Of a DNA stretch of 17,331 nucleotides, positions 9,369-17,316 are shown piece after piece. Position numbers and translations under genes: made by a program. Origin of the DNA: Podila epigama (lineage: Eukaryota > Mortierellomycota > Mortierellomycetes > Mortierellales > Mortierellaceae); NCBI GenBank assembly GCA_015679605.1, contig JAAAVE010000314.1, positions 5,744-23,074 of the forward strand, given 5' to 3'. The notes beneath the pieces are model-generated. The model was given only the letters and a program-made list of their open reading frames with translations, did not search any database and had not been told where the DNA came from. Each line of letters begins with the position of its first letter. Within the stretch, counting starts at the first letter, position 1.

Positions 9369-9470
9369 TTTTTCTTTTCTGTGCCGCAGTCGTGCCCATT
9401 CTCATTCTTTTCTTCCACATACACTGTTCTTTCAAAAAAAAAAATACAACATACCGCACAAACGCAATCA
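9367..9470. repeat. Dispersed repeat module 1, copy 2
   Basis: Diverged copy of 3672-3785 in the same orientation, sharing TTTTCTTTTC, GCCGCAGTCG, CCACATACAC, TTCTTTCAAAAAAAA and CCGCACAAACGCAATC. Unlike copy 1 it is followed within a few bases by coding-like sequence (the relic at 9474-10147). This raises the possibility that the module is the upstream region of an amplified gene. Confidence 0.7.
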
Positions 9471-9473
9471 AAT

Positions 9474-10147
9474 AAGACCTACAAGGACGTGTACGACGTC
9501 CAGCGCCTGTTGATCGGTAACGGACGGCCGTTGCCGAACTCCTGGTGACATCCTCTTTCAGGCTGGACAAGCCTGAAGGAGCGTGTTCGGTTGGGGGAAC
9601 CACGACGACATTCGTGATTCCCAACGCGAAAGAGGCGCAAGACATCAGGATACTTTTAAATTCCGAGAGTCTTGAGGCTGACCGAAAGCTCAACCAAAGT
9701 GAGCAGCCGAGTTGGTGCCTTGAAGAGGCCAACATCGTTTATCAGCTGCGACAGCTGAAAACAAAGTTCCATGAGCCGTACACCATCTACACCGTGTTTG
9801 ACAAAATGAAGTCAAGTGATGGCTGTGGACACACGACGGCCACGCTCTTCCGGTTGGGTCGGAGAGCAAATGGTGCTCCATGGTGCCAAGAGGATTGTGA
9901 ATCCCACATTGCCTCGCAACCGAGTGCAAGAATTCCGCAGGCGTTGTAAGAGAGGGCTCCGTGGCGGCCAAATCTCTTTGATGAGATCCTGGCCTTGTAT
10001 TCCACTCGAGAGGGCAATAGTGCCATCGAGATTTTTTACAACGACGAGCTGAATACATTTCTGGAAAAGCTCGCGGACTCGCTGGCCCACGCCAACAAAG
10101 TTGTAGTCCAGTATTTGACACAGCAGGCCTTGAAAAATAATAAATGA
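9474..10147 (+). pseudogene. Broken coding relic of unassigned family
   Basis: Coding character is clear but no single frame is open. Frame 9474 (YKDVYDVQRLLIGNGRPLP) hits TGA near 9547. Frame 9545 then stays open to TAA at 9947-9949 (FVIPNAKEAQDIRILLNSES and ANIVYQLRQLKTKFHEPYTI), and the same frame continues after the stop (NLFDEILALYSTREGNSAIE and YNDELNTFLEKLADSLAHAN) to TGA at 10145. Between about 9815 and 9950 a third frame (EQMVLHGAKRIVNPTLPRNR) looks better, suggesting two compensating indels. The codons are GC3-rich, unlike the AT-rich flanks. An antisense 198-codon frame (10286-9690) is a shadow with implausible composition. I do not recognise the family; a large lineage-specific fungal family is likely. 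An undetected intron is an alternative to frame decay. Confidence 0.55.
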
Positions 10148-10378
10148 TACTCTTACTGTTGCTTTGGAAACGAGTCCCATGCTGTGAGTGCGACCAGTTG
10201 ATACCAAAAAAAAAAAAAAGAGATTCCAATTCCTGTAGTCTCTTCTGCCACCAATACCACCTGCATGGTGTCAAGTGCCACTTCAACTATGTATCGCTTA
10301 CAAAAAGATAAAACACACTGAAAGAATCAAGAATTGATGTGAAATAAATATATTACGATTGGCAACAATCATCTAGTT
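10148..10378. other. Short intergenic spacer between convergent coding regions
   Basis: AT-rich 230-bp gap between the relic's last stop and the ATPase stop. It holds an A tract at about 10206-10219 and no other recognised feature. The 3' UTR of the ATPase must lie here. Confidence 0.5.
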
Positions 10379-13300
10379 TTAGATCCACTCCTCTTGGGTT
10401 GAAGTATGTGTCCGTCTTCGGGGGGCAAAGTCACCCAGTTCATGTTCCTCCTCCTCATAATCATCATCGGCCATCGATCTAACGGGCATATAGGCGCCGC
10501 CACTTTCACCACCTCCACCACCACTGGCCTTGCCCGCTGCCGACGCCAAGGAACCACCCAAGGCACGGGTCCAACTACTCCGCATCAATTGCTCGCGCTT
10601 GGCCCGCAGGCGCGCCCGTAATTTTCGCTCACGCTCCTCCTCTGCAGGATCCGATACATGTGGTCTGCGCCACAACTTGAGCAACAAACTCGATGCCACA
10701 ACACTCACACTCGAAAACGCCATCAACAGACCCGCCAACATGGGATGCAGATGATAACCCCAGGGCAAGAAAATGCCCATCGCGAATGGCACGCCCAGAA
10801 CATTATACACGCACGCCCATGCAAAGTTGAGTCGGATGCGGCGGAAAATGGTTCTGCAGAGATCCACTGCGCCTACCACATTTGTCAAGTCACCACGCAT
10901 CAAGACCATGTCTGCTGCCTCCATTGCAATATCTGATCCCGAGACCAATGCAATGCCGAGATCGCTCTGTGCCAATGCAGGCGAGTCATTGATGCCGTCG
11001 CCCACCATGGCTACACAGTAGCCGTCCTTTTGCATCACGCTCACAGCATTCTTCTTTCCATTCGGAGACACGCCAGCGACAACATGATCAATGCCACACT
11101 CGGCCGCAATCACCTTGGCGACCAATTCTTGGTCACCTGTCACCATGGCCACATTGATACCCATCTGTTGCAACCGCGCGACCGTCCGTGCGGCTTCAGG
11201 CTTGACTTTATCCGAGAGCGAGACAAAGCCGATAAAGACACCGTTCATGGCCACCAGTACAGTCGTGCGACCCGCGCGTTCCTGTTCATTCTGATCCTCG
11301 GCCAAGCTCTCTGGCAGGTTGACCTTGTGCGCCACCAACCATTTCTTGTTACCGATGAGCACACGGTACTGTTCCTCAATAGTGTCAGCTGAAGCCGACT
11401 TTTTTGGCAGAGCCACCGTACACTCGATACCCTGTCCTGTCGTCGAAGAAAAGTCGGTCACTGCCACGCTGAATGAAGTGATGCCCAACAGCTTCTTGGC
11501 ATATTCGCCGATAGATCGACCAAGGGGATGCTCCGACATGGATTCTGCTGCCCCCACAATCATAAAGAAATCCTTTTCATCCAGTGTCTCAAGTCCTGTA
11601 GTCGTCATGGGCCCTGCTGCACTGGGCTTATACATTTTGTATTCGGCCACGTCCAATTTACCGACAGTCAGTGTTCCAGTCTTGTCAAAGATGACCATGG
11701 TCACTTTGTGGGCCGCCTCCAGGGCAAGACCACTCTTGATGAGAATTCCGTGCTGTGCTCCCACACCGGTACCGACCATGACGGCGGTAGGTGTCGACAA
11801 ACCGAGCGCACAGGGACAAGCGACAACGATCACAGAGATGAGGAGTTTCAGGCAAGCGACAAACTTTGAGGGTTCATGTCTAAACATCATGGGCAGTTGC
11901 TCGTCCTGCATGGTGTGAGAGATAAACATCCAGACGACAAAGGTGAGAAGGGCCATGGCAATGACGGTGGGGACAAAGTATCCAGCGATTTTGTCGGCGT
12001 AGGCTTGGATGGGTGCCTTGGACGTCTGAGCGTCTTCTACCATCTGTACAATTTGGGCCAAGGCTGTTTCGGAACCCACGCGAGTCGCTTCCATGTCAAA
12101 CGTTCCCAGTCCGTTAACAGTACCGCCAATGACGCTCACTCCCGCGGACTTGCTGATTGGTACGACCTCTCCAGTCACCATGCTCTCATCCACGGTCGAT
12201 TGTCCACTGATCACTACACCATCGGTAGGGATCTTGTCGCCTGGGACGATCTTGATGATGTCGCCCTTCTGAACAAGCTCGGAAGGAATTCGTTTTTCTG
12301 AGACTTTTTCGCCCGTTTTGGGGTCGATCACGTAGATGGTGCAAGTGGAAGGGGTCAGACACATGAGCTTTGAGAGAGCAGCAGAGGTTTGGCCCTTGGC
12401 TTTGTTCTCGAGGTATCGGCCAAAAGTGACAAAGGTGATTAACATGCTGGAGGTATCGAAAAAGACGGCGGCCTGGTGAGCTCGGTCAAACATAGAGTAG
12501 ATCATGGAAAAGGTCGAGAAGGTGAAGGCAGAGAGGGTGCCGAGGGAGACGAGGACGTCCATGGTGGCGACACCATGTTTGAGGGATTTGTATGCACTGA
12601 CCATGAAGCGCATTCCGACACCGAACTGGACTGGGATCGTCAAGAAAAAGGCGAGGACATCGCCAAGGACGAGTCCAAAGCCGACAGGGATGTTGTAGAT
12701 GGGCATACCCCAGGTAGTCATGGGAAGGATCATGGAGATGACAAAGACTGGGAATGCAAAAGTAAAACTAAAGATGAGAGCCTTTCGCCACTCGGCCACT
12801 TCTTTGGTCCTACCCAGAGATTCCAGCTGGGCATTGTGAGAGCGGTCGGCCAAGAGTGCGTCGAATCCCATGTCCTGAATTCGCTCGATGATATCACGGA
12901 TACCGAGCACTTGGTTATCGTACTCGACCTTGGCAGCCTGAAGAGTGAGGCTGACGGAGACGGCGGTGATGCCTGGCAGTTTCCTGAGCTCGCCTTCGAT
13001 TGAGTTGACACAGCTGGCACAGGTCATACCATAAACCTGAAGGTCGACACAGTCCAAGCGTTTTTCGGCAATCGGTGTTGCTTCGAATCCAACGTCCTCG
13101 ATCCTGTCTGCGATTTCTTGCGGGGTCGTGGCCCCCTCCTGATACTCGACAGTGCCGCGCTCGGCCAGCAAGGCGACCTTGATCGAGACCAGTCCTGGTG
13201 AGCCCTTGAGCGACCGTTCGATGGAAGCGACGCAGGAGGCACACGTCATGCCCTTGATGGAGATTTGTGCAGTCTTGACGACCTGACCTGAAGAATGCTG

Positions 13301-13840
13301 ATCGAGTGCCTTGGAGAGGCGGGCGTGTGAGGTGCCTGAGGGCTGTGTTGAGGATAAGATGGGGTCATTCTGATGCGAGCTTGGGATGGGTGATCGAGGT
13401 GAGGATTGATAGTCAGTTGGGGAGGGTGCCAAGAGGGTGTCGTTGGAATGGTTACTGCTGCTGATATTGGGGAGAGAAGAGGTGTCAAAAGGAACATCAA
13501 ACCCGCAGTCTTCGATGGCCTCCTTGATTTGATTCGCGGAGATGACAGTGGGCTGGTAGTCGACAACGGCCTGCTCCTCCTTGAGCGAGACACGAACGGA
13601 GGTGATGCCTGGCGAGGAAGAGAGAACGGAGGTGATGGCGTTGACGCAAGAGATGCAGGTCATGCCGATGACTGGCAAGCTAATCTTTCCTGGAGTGAAT
13701 TCAGCATTGTTCTCTAGTGGGTCCTTGGAAGCCTTTTCCTTTTTGTCAGCAGCAAGGGAAGCATCGACCTGTTGCTCAAATGCATCCCAGTCGTCAGCAT
13801 TGTCAAACAACAGCAGATGGTCCTGCTCTTGTGCAGCCAT
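10379..13840 (-). CDS. CCC2: Cu(I)-transporting P1B-type ATPase (CCC2/ATP7 family)
   Basis: An intronless 1153-residue frame, ATG at 13840-13838 and TAA at 10381-10379. Upstream in-frame codons lack ATG. It pumps cytosolic Cu+ into the Golgi lumen at the cost of ATP; in yeast Ccc2 it receives copper from the Atx1 chaperone and supplies the Fet3 oxidase. Visible signatures: three HMA domains with GMTCxSC at G59, G197 and G271; eight predicted membrane segments; TGE at 556-558 (actuator); CPC at 675-677 in TM6; the phosphorylated Asp in DKTGT at D719; SEHPLG with H771-P772 (nucleotide binding); GDGIND at 947-952; then YN in TM7 and MxxSS in TM8, which define the Cu+ subclass. Length fits fungal orthologues. 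The C-terminal tail is long, charged and Gly-rich. A 13-base A tract lies just before the start codon on the coding strand. No copper-response element could be identified. Function is confident; orthology to CCC2 is by architecture. Confidence 0.96.
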   Translation of the reverse strand: MAAQEQDHLLLFDNADDWDAFEQQVDASLAADKKEKASKDPLENNAEFTPGKISLPVIGMTCISCVNAITSVLSSSPGITSVRVSLKEEQAVVDYQPTVISANQIKEAIEDCGFDVPFDTSSLPNISSSNHSNDTLLAPSPTDYQSSPRSPIPSSHQNDPILSSTQPSGTSHARLSKALDQHSSGQVVKTAQISIKGMTCASCVASIERSLKGSPGLVSIKVALLAERGTVEYQEGATTPQEIADRIEDVGFEATPIAEKRLDCVDLQVYGMTCASCVNSIEGELRKLPGITAVSVSLTLQAAKVEYDNQVLGIRDIIERIQDMGFDALLADRSHNAQLESLGRTKEVAEWRKALIFSFTFAFPVFVISMILPMTTWGMPIYNIPVGFGLVLGDVLAFFLTIPVQFGVGMRFMVSAYKSLKHGVATMDVLVSLGTLSAFTFSTFSMIYSMFDRAHQAAVFFDTSSMLITFVTFGRYLENKAKGQTSAALSKLMCLTPSTCTIYVIDPKTGEKVSEKRIPSELVQKGDIIKIVPGDKIPTDGVVISGQSTVDESMVTGEVVPISKSAGVSVIGGTVNGLGTFDMEATRVGSETALAQIVQMVEDAQTSKAPIQAYADKIAGYFVPTVIAMALLTFVVWMFISHTMQDEQLPMMFRHEPSKFVACLKLLISVIVVACPCALGLSTPTAVMVGTGVGAQHGILIKSGLALEAAHKVTMVIFDKTGTLTVGKLDVAEYKMYKPSAAGPMTTTGLETLDEKDFFMIVGAAESMSEHPLGRSIGEYAKKLLGITSFSVAVTDFSSTTGQGIECTVALPKKSASADTIEEQYRVLIGNKKWLVAHKVNLPESLAEDQNEQERAGRTTVLVAMNGVFIGFVSLSDKVKPEAARTVARLQQMGINVAMVTGDQELVAKVIAAECGIDHVVAGVSPNGKKNAVSVMQKDGYCVAMVGDGINDSPALAQSDLGIALVSGSDIAMEAADMVLMRGDLTNVVGAVDLCRTIFRRIRLNFAWACVYNVLGVPFAMGIFLPWGYHLHPMLAGLLMAFSSVSVVASSLLLKLWRRPHVSDPAEEERERKLRARLRAKREQLMRSSWTRALGGSLASAAGKASGGGGGESGGAYMPVRSMADDDYEEEEHELGDFAPRRRTHTSTQEEWI

Positions 13841-14350
13841 GGCTATGGGGGATGTCTTTTTTTTTTTTTCTGAATGGGAATATGGAGGTGTGGCTATCGG
13901 GGATATCACACTCTGAATGCAAGTCTAGGTACTATGAACAATAAAAAAAATGGGTATGACAGGTTAGGAGCGTTCAACTTTTAGCTCGATTTTTGTAGGT
14001 TTGCATGAATCATGATGCGGTGCTCACTTGTTATGATGAAAAGGGCGGGGAAAATGTTGAAGGGTTGGATGTGAGTGAGTAGGGAGAACGTAAGCGTAAG
14101 CGTAAGCGGGAGGGTGAGGTGATGGCGAGAGTGATGGTGAGAGTGAGGAAAAGAGTGGAGTGAGGACTGGATTGGATTGGATGAATGGATGAATGGAAAA
14201 GATGAATGGATGACTGGAAAAAAGGAATGGATGAAGAGCTATTTCAAGAACGGCCCTATTTTTTTTTTTTTTGACAGGAGAGAAAAGAGAACAGTAGGGG
14301 GTGTAAAAGAAACAAGAGGAGATTGAATTTTGACAGGTCAGTCACTCACT

Positions 14351-14370
14351 CCACTCCACTCCACTCCACT
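14351..14370. repeat. (CCACT)4 pentanucleotide microsatellite
   Basis: Four perfect units, preceded by the related CACTCACT. They lie upstream of the copper ATPase. Confidence 0.9.
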
Positions 14371-14746
14371 CGCTTATTCCCTCTTGATGGATGCACACCC
14401 ACACAAACACACGCACACGCACACAAACAGACAGACAACGGTTGGGATGGATTGAGATGAAATAAAATGATATCGATCGTGGAAATAATGACATGGAGAG
14501 AGAGCAGCCCATGTTCACAGCCAAAAGAACGAATCCATGGCGAAATGCTATGTATGCCAGCCATGCTTTTGCTTTGCAGTGTCATAGTATCCCGCAGCTC
14601 CTCTCTGAGCTGAGACGAGCTGAGACTGCAGCTGAGCTGTGGTAGCACTGAGCCTTGAGATGTATATCAAATGGCTCTCGTACTGACTGGCTGGCTGGCT
14701 CCCTACCTTACCTTTTTACCCCTGTTTTATATCCCCTCCCATTAAA

Positions 14747-14773
14747 AAGAGAGATTTAATAACAATCTCTCTT
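14747..14773. repeat. Perfect 10-bp inverted repeat
   Basis: AAGAGAGATT and AATCTCTCTT flank a 7-base loop. It can form a stem-loop in either strand. It lies left of the candidate transposon. A miniature element end or chance in AT-rich DNA are both possible. Confidence 0.8.
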
Positions 14774-14811
14774 GTATTTCATTTAATTAAACTTTGAATC
14801 AAGCTCAAAAG

Positions 14812-14837
14812 TAACGTGTCCTGTCTCTGTCACGTTA
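14812..14837. repeat. Perfect 7-bp inverted repeat TAACGTG/CACGTTA
   Basis: The arms are separated by 12 bases. It is near the left side of the two-ORF element and could be a protein-binding site or a subterminal repeat; no function is supported. Confidence 0.7.
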
Positions 14838-14862
14838 TTTGATGGCTTGCTTGCTCGCATGA

Positions 14863-15478
14863 ATGTTCAAGCACCGCCACCTGTGTGTATGTGTGTGCGG
14901 CTTGGTGTGTTCGAACAATAACACATCCTTCTCAAAAGCACCCCTGTCTTTAACAGCATCACAGGCAAGTCTTCCAAACAGGATTTACGGAAACGACGAA
15001 ACGGATGAGATTCTTGTTGCTGCCTTGGAGGATCACGACGCCTTATCTGTTACACTGATATTGGAGCTAGAAATCAAGCGTACACGTTGGAAGCTCGGTA
15101 CAATCATGACGGAAAGATTATAACAACTCAACAAAGTGGAGGCAGCTGCAGGTAGCGAAACTCGGGTGCTTCAGGCGAATATTAATTTAGTCATGGGGCA
15201 GTTGGCTTCACATCTAGAATATCACAGGATCTGACAGCTCAAGTCAATGGAATCCGCTTCTGAAGACTGGAAAGCGATATCCACCATCCTTGAAGCAATA
15301 GGAAGGCGCTATCCACCCTCCTTGAAGCGATAGAAAGGCGTAATCCACCCTCCTTGAGGCAATAAAGACCACACAACATAGGCTGGCGTACATTCGGGAT
15401 CAACTTGAAAAAGACACAAGTTCAAATGGTACATATAGATCCTTGCTTATATTACTCGAGCATAAAATAATGTCGTGA
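14863..15478 (+). pseudogene. Relic of a coiled-coil-like ORF, probable partner ORF of the transposase
   Basis: A frame opened by ATG at 14863 becomes protein-like from about 14977 (DETDEILVAALEDHDALSVT). It meets TAA at 15121 and TGA at 15232 yet stays coding-like in the same frame between and after them (VEAAAGSETRVLQANINLVM and MESASEDWKAISTILEAI). After the triplicated 32-bp unit the coding signal moves to the next frame (HRLAYIRDQLEKDTSSNGT) and ends at TGA 15476-15478. Heptad-like spacing of Leu/Ile with charged residues suggests a helical, coiled-coil region. The first 30 codons are TG-rich low complexity and probably not original coding; acceptor-like CAG sites near 14962 and 14980 are alternatives. 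No Myb, MADF or zinc-finger motif is visible, and the family is not recognised. Confidence 0.5.
15269..15364. repeat. Three tandem 32-bp units
   Basis: Units at 15269-15300, 15301-15332 and 15333-15364 share the pattern GRAARGCGMTATCCACCMTC followed by CTTGARGCRATA, with few substitutions (unit 3 has TA for MT). The unit length is not divisible by three. The two extra units add 64 bases and shift the frame of the ORF that contains them. Confidence 0.92.
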
Positions 15479-15482
15479 ACTA

Positions 15483-16598
15483 TTAATCTTTCGCATTATA
15501 AAGCTTGGGGTTAAGATACTCCTCAAGCGATGGAGGAGCTATGAGTGGCAAATCGCCATACAAATGCTTGTACTGGACACTGATCTGGTTAAAGCCTTGA
15601 AGACAGGTATGACAGTTGGAAAAGAGAACTCCCAAGCGAAAAAAATGACCAATTCTTCCTTTCAGGACTCTTCCATGTTTGTATCCTGCAGAGACTTCAA
15701 ACAGTTGCTTTACACGGCCAATGGCTTGCTCCACGTCAATGTGTCCATTTGTACGTTGATCAATGACCTCGTCTTCAGGAGAAAGCTGAGCTTTTTCGAT
15801 GTGAATGCCTGCTGCATATGCACCATCACCAAGCAGCTTGAGTGGTCGGCCATCAGGATGCCATGCATAGTGGTCCAACTTTGCAGGAAGGCATGATTGT
15901 GCAAGGAGCTCAAAGTTGTTGCACATTCCAGCTGCTGGACGACTGACATGGGCTATGATGCCATCTGGTATCACAACAACATTGTAACGAAGGCAATGAT
16001 TTTGTCTTTTTTCATCATACAGACAATCGGCGTTCTCCACTGGTCTGCACACAGCCATCGATGCTCCGTCAACAAAGCCGAAAATGTCGTCTCGATCGTC
16101 CCCTGGTCTGGAACCGATAGCGCGTGCGAACATAGCTAACCGCTCCTGTGACAATCGATCAGGATCCCAATCGAGAAGCTTTCTCCAATGGACGTCAAGC
16201 CATTCCAGCATGGAGTCAAAGATCCTGCTAACCGCAGATTTATCTCGGGCGAATATGAGAGCAAGGTCAGATAATCTCTTGGGCGAGGCAAGCTTACAGA
16301 GCAGAAAACATCAGCCTTCAATACCAGTGAAGTGATCATTTTTCGCGGTCCAAAGGAGGGCAGGTATCTTGAGCGCACGTTGCAACCTGTGGAGTTGGTC
16401 TTTTGTGAAGCGAGTTTCTTGCAGGGCCATCTCGTCCGTCCAATCATCGATATTGAAACCAGGGCCTTGAGCGCGAGGTCGGTGGCTACGGGTTATCAAG
16501 GGTTTCAAGTAGCGTTTCTGCTTCTCATGTTCTTCAAGGGCCAAGTATGTCTCGAGGAGGAATCGTTCTTGCGCAAGTCTCATACGAAGTCCAAACAT
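15483..16598 (-). pseudogene. DDE_Tnp_4 (PIF/Harbinger-like) transposase with one internal stop
   Basis: The frame runs from ATG at 16598-16596 to TAA at 15485-15483, 372 codons including one TGA at 16313-16311 (codon 96). Sequence on both sides of that TGA is in the same frame and reads as one family member: FTKDQLHRLQRALKIP before it, CKLASPKRLSDLALIFARDK (a helix-turn-helix-like segment) after it. The catalytic triad is present: D177 in GFVDG, D258 in LGDGAY, and E290 in DVEQAIG. The total length is normal for these fungal transposases. An alternative ATG at 16661 would add 21 residues encoded largely by the A tract at 16599-16621. A single nonsense change therefore seems to separate this copy from an intact frame. 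It presumably cut and pasted its own element; now it is inactive unless TGA is read through. Confidence 0.85.
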
Positions 16599-16661
16599 TT
16601 TTTTTTTTTTTTTTTTTTTTTCAGAAGAGGATGTTTGTGTGAATGTTCTCTCCGTTTCCAT

Positions 16662-16978
16662 ATATTTATTTGTTTACTATTTTATTATTGTTTTGGTCAA
16701 TTGGTCGTGGCTTGAATTCTACCGAAAAGTGGACTTTTCAACTTCTTGCGAAGTGGGAGAACAATATGAAAAATAAAAAAAAATAAACAGAAAATAGTTC
16801 TCGGCCTATCTCCCCCATCGCTCGTTCGTCGGGGATTGGATTACATTTTTGGTTTGTGGCAATAGGGTTGGCTTGGATTATTGGGCGCGATCAGTCAGAT
16901 CATTGTCGCCATCTTTCCCCACAGTCCCTTCCATTTCCTTGCACAACAGAGACATGCTTTCATTTTACCAACTGTATT
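16662..16978. other. Right flank of the transposase, AT-rich then CT-rich
   Basis: Bases 16662-16800 are AT-rich with the paired hairpins. From about 16800 the sequence becomes less AT-rich, and CT-rich runs near 16905-16950 precede the coding relic at 16979, as a fungal promoter or leader would. No gene is supported. Confidence 0.4.
16724..16754. repeat. Two adjacent perfect inverted repeats
   Basis: GAAAAGT-GG-ACTTTTC (16724-16739) is followed one base later by ACTTC-TTGC-GAAGT (16741-16754). They lie about 65 bp beyond the upstream end of the transposase frame. Subterminal transposase-binding sites or chance are both possible. Confidence 0.6.
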
Positions 16979-17202
16979 ATGCGTGCTAATGTTCGCATTC
17001 GTGTACAGTTCGTAGTTCGTGGTCATCCTGACGATGCACTGACATCAACTTGTGTGATTCCCTAAGTACTACAGGCAATGCCCTCGAGGATCTGCATATC
17101 GACATGGATCCCTGCAGATGTACCGATGTTGCGGTAGTCAAATCGTTCGTCGTTCGTGACTTGGAAGGTATTGCCATTTGCCGTGTCACAAAGCCATGGT
17201 GA
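16979..17202 (+). pseudogene. Short frameshifted coding relic, possibly a Crinkler-like header domain
   Basis: ATG at 16979 opens 28 codons ending at TAA 17063-17065. The adjacent frame from 17065 is then open and protein-like to TGA 17200-17202 (ALEDLHIDMDPCRCTDVAVV, then SFVVRDLEGIAICRV). The segment FVVRGHPDDALTSTCVIP resembles the start of the ubiquitin-like header of Crinkler (CRN) proteins, which typically has a V-x-G turn, small polar residues, an I-P step, then a helix with L, and later a RVxxP-type end; here RVTKP closes the relic. CRN families are large in Mucoromycota. This is resemblance by eye, not a search result. A short intron around the TAA, or an unrelated gene fragment, are alternatives. 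Nothing follows the header, so it would be truncated. Confidence 0.28.
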
Positions 17203-17297
17203 TGTGTGGGAAAGATGAAGAAGAAGAAAAAGAAAAAAAAAAGGCCTCTTGCTTTGTGTGACAATAGAACAGGCCCAGAGGAAAGAAGGGCTCTGAT

Positions 17298-17316
17298 ATG
17301 GATGGATGGATGGATG
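17298..17316. repeat. (ATGG)4 microsatellite at the window end
   Basis: Four tandem ATGG units near the right edge, preceded by an A-rich stretch (17219-17241). No gene is supported after 17202. Confidence 0.8.

Larger units (their letters stand above)
13841..14862. other. Upstream region of the copper ATPase, microsatellite-rich
   Basis: No gene is supported in about 1 kb. Reading away from the ATPase start there are a T13 tract (13857-13869, an A tract on the ATPase strand), (CGTAAG)3 at 14089-14106, GGAT/GAAT repeats at about 14168-14234, a T run near 14261, (CCACT)4 at 14351-14370, an ACAC/GCAC-rich stretch at 14397-14430, and five AGCT-centred repeats (GAGCTGAGA type) at about 14596-14640. 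The region probably holds the ATPase promoter, but none of these can be tied to a factor. Confidence 0.55.
14863..16661. mobile_element. Decayed PIF/Harbinger-like DNA transposon with two convergent ORFs
   Basis: A coiled-coil-like ORF relic on the + strand and a DDE_Tnp_4 transposase on the - strand meet tail to tail with only 4 bp (15479-15482) between their stops. PIF/Harbinger elements characteristically carry a transposase plus a second ORF, which fits, though the second ORF is normally Myb/SANT-like and that domain is not visible here. Terminal inverted repeats and a 3-bp target duplication could not be identified by eye, so the boundaries given are only those of the ORFs. Both ORFs are disabled, so the copy is non-autonomous. 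Confidence 0.55.

Noticed and set aside
9690-10286. 198-codon minus-strand ORF
   Set aside because: Its Trp/His/Arg/Ser-rich composition is typical of an antisense shadow. The + strand has the protein-like sequence.
11319-12301. + strand ORFs of 140-200 codons within the ATPase
   Set aside because: They are antisense to a well-supported P-type ATPase and show no domain.
13841-13909. N-terminal extension of the copper ATPase to 13909
   Set aside because: The first codon is GTG and there is no in-frame ATG before 13840.
16136-16715. Other frames over the transposase (minus 16447-16136, plus 16332-16715)
   Set aside because: They are shadows. The frame carrying the helix-turn-helix-like and DDE motifs explains the coding signal.
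14801-16744. A 12-bp imperfect terminal inverted repeat pair (14801-14812 and 16733-16744, 10 of 12 matching)
   Set aside because: A match this short and imperfect is expected by chance when comparing two windows of a few hundred bases, and no 3-bp target duplication flanks it.
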